The translations under genes were made by a program, and so were the position numbers. This document shows positions 63,388-64,000 of a stretch of 64,000 bases of DNA, piece by piece. Under the pieces are notes generated by a model, which did no database searches, was not told where the DNA came from, and saw only the letters and a program-made list of their open reading frames with translations. Each line of letters starts with the position of its first letter. The stretch's first letter is position 1. Source of the DNA: Methylobacterium durans (GTDB taxonomy: Bacteria > Pseudomonadota > Alphaproteobacteria > Rhizobiales > Beijerinckiaceae); assembly GCF_003173715.1 (NCBI RefSeq), contig NZ_CP029550.1, positions 4,139,501 through 4,203,500 on the forward strand, written 5' to 3'.

Positions 63388-64000
63388 TGCGAAGCTTCCT
63401 GGAGGGCGCGCAGGCTGCGGCCGCGGAAGGGACGGCGGGCGAGGCTGCCGACGATCCCGCCGAGCGCCGTCAGCGCGAAGCCGGCCTTGCCGTGATGGAC
63501 CTTCTCGGAGAGGGGGTCGCGATCGAGGAGGCCGCGGGTCAGCACGATGGCGAGCCGATGGATCGCGGCGATCTCCAGGGACAGCCGCAGATCGTCGATC
63601 AGGCTCGGCAGCACGGCGCCCTCGTCGAGGAGGAGCAGCGTGCGGGCCGCGAGATCGCGGATCACGCCGCGCAGTTCCGGGCTCGCCCGGTCGGCGCCGA
63701 GCATCTCGACGGTCGCGCCGTGCAGGTCGAGATAGTCCTGCGGGATGTAGACCCGGTCGAGATTGCGGTAATCCTTGTCGCAATCCTGCAGGTGATTCAG
63801 GATCTGCAGGGCCGCGCAGATGGCGTCCGAGGCCGCCCAGACCCGGGCCGGATCCTCGCCGTGCACGTCGAGGACGTAGCGGCCGACCGGCATCGCCGAG
63901 TAGCGGCAATAGTGGATCAGCTCGTCCCAGTCCGCGTAGCGGCTCTTGCGCGCATCCATCCGGAAGGCGTCGAGGAGTTCGAGCGCGTGGGTCGGCGGCA
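63384..64000 (-). CDS. hpnC: Hydroxysqualene synthase HpnC, C-terminal part (cut by window end)
   Basis: Squalene-synthase-like enzyme turning presqualene diphosphate into hydroxysqualene. About 204 residues of the C-terminal part are visible and the frame is open to the right edge. The visible start is THALELLDAFRMDARKSRYADW, internal to the family. The second Asp-rich motif is altered relative to HpnD (LQDCDKDYRNLDRVYIP), as expected for HpnC. It overlaps hpnD by four bases. Confidence 0.93.
   Translation of the reverse strand, partial: PPTHALELLDAFRMDARKSRYADWDELIHYCRYSAMPVGRYVLDVHGEDPARVWAASDAICAALQILNHLQDCDKDYRNLDRVYIPQDYLDLHGATVEMLGADRASPELRGVIRDLAARTLLLLDEGAVLPSLIDDLRLSLEIAAIHRLAIVLTRGLLDRDPLSEKVHHGKAGFALTALGGIVGSLARRPFRGRSLRALQEASQ

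Overview
The window is about 64 kb of uniformly GC-rich chromosomal DNA that reads like an alphaproteobacterium of the Methylobacteriaceae (Methylobacterium/Methylorubrum type). The assignment is an inference from gene content: a class I polyhydroxyalkanoate synthase, a biotin-dependent propionyl/acetyl-CoA carboxylase alpha subunit, a RibB with a degenerate RibA-like tail, a dual cold-shock-domain protein, and a nearly complete hopanoid cluster carrying the BHT cyclitol ether genes. I saw no rRNA, tRNA, CRISPR array, insertion sequence or phage gene, so the region looks like core chromosome.

Left part (1-24 kb): the 3' end of a sensor histidine kinase; bioB; an FAH-family enzyme; a FadL-type outer-membrane protein; phaC; an AlaC-like aminotransferase; three small exported or lipoprotein-like proteins; a DUF3140 protein; prfB with its programmed +1 frameshift; an M23 peptidase; a Bcp peroxiredoxin; a large AsmA/DUF3971 protein; tyrS; anmK; a MrcB_N (DUF3578) protein running tail-to-tail into a DMT permease; aroC; a RibB/RibA-like protein; and a histone-deacetylase-family amidohydrolase.

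Middle part (24-46.7 kb): a frameshifted membrane GGDEF protein; pccA; a gamma-glutamylcyclotransferase-like protein; a FecA-like TonB receptor divergent from a PepSY membrane protein; acylphosphatase; DUF599 and DUF3253 proteins; a YdcF-like protein; an RraA-like protein; two GST-fold proteins; aqpZ; the epmA-epmB pair divergent from efp (the EF-P lysylation module); a DUF1624 membrane protein; a dual cold-shock protein; a DUF192 protein; a single-domain response regulator followed by a small NepR-like protein; and an exported alpha/beta hydrolase-like protein without the nucleophile serine.

Right part (46.8-64 kb) is the hopanoid locus. hpnC (cut by the window edge), hpnD and hpnE make squalene, shc (hpnF) cyclises it to hopene, and hpnG and hpnH build the C35 side chain. 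hpnI, hpnK and hpnJ make the cyclitol ether head group, and hpnL, hpnM and hpnN are membrane or envelope functions. Embedded between hpnL and hpnK is an intact arginine:glycine-amidinotransferase-type enzyme. Guanidine-substituted BHT cyclitol ethers have, to my recollection, been reported from methylobacteria. The most interesting hypothesis from this window is that this amidinotransferase guanidinylates the amino-cyclitol head group made by HpnI, HpnK and HpnJ.
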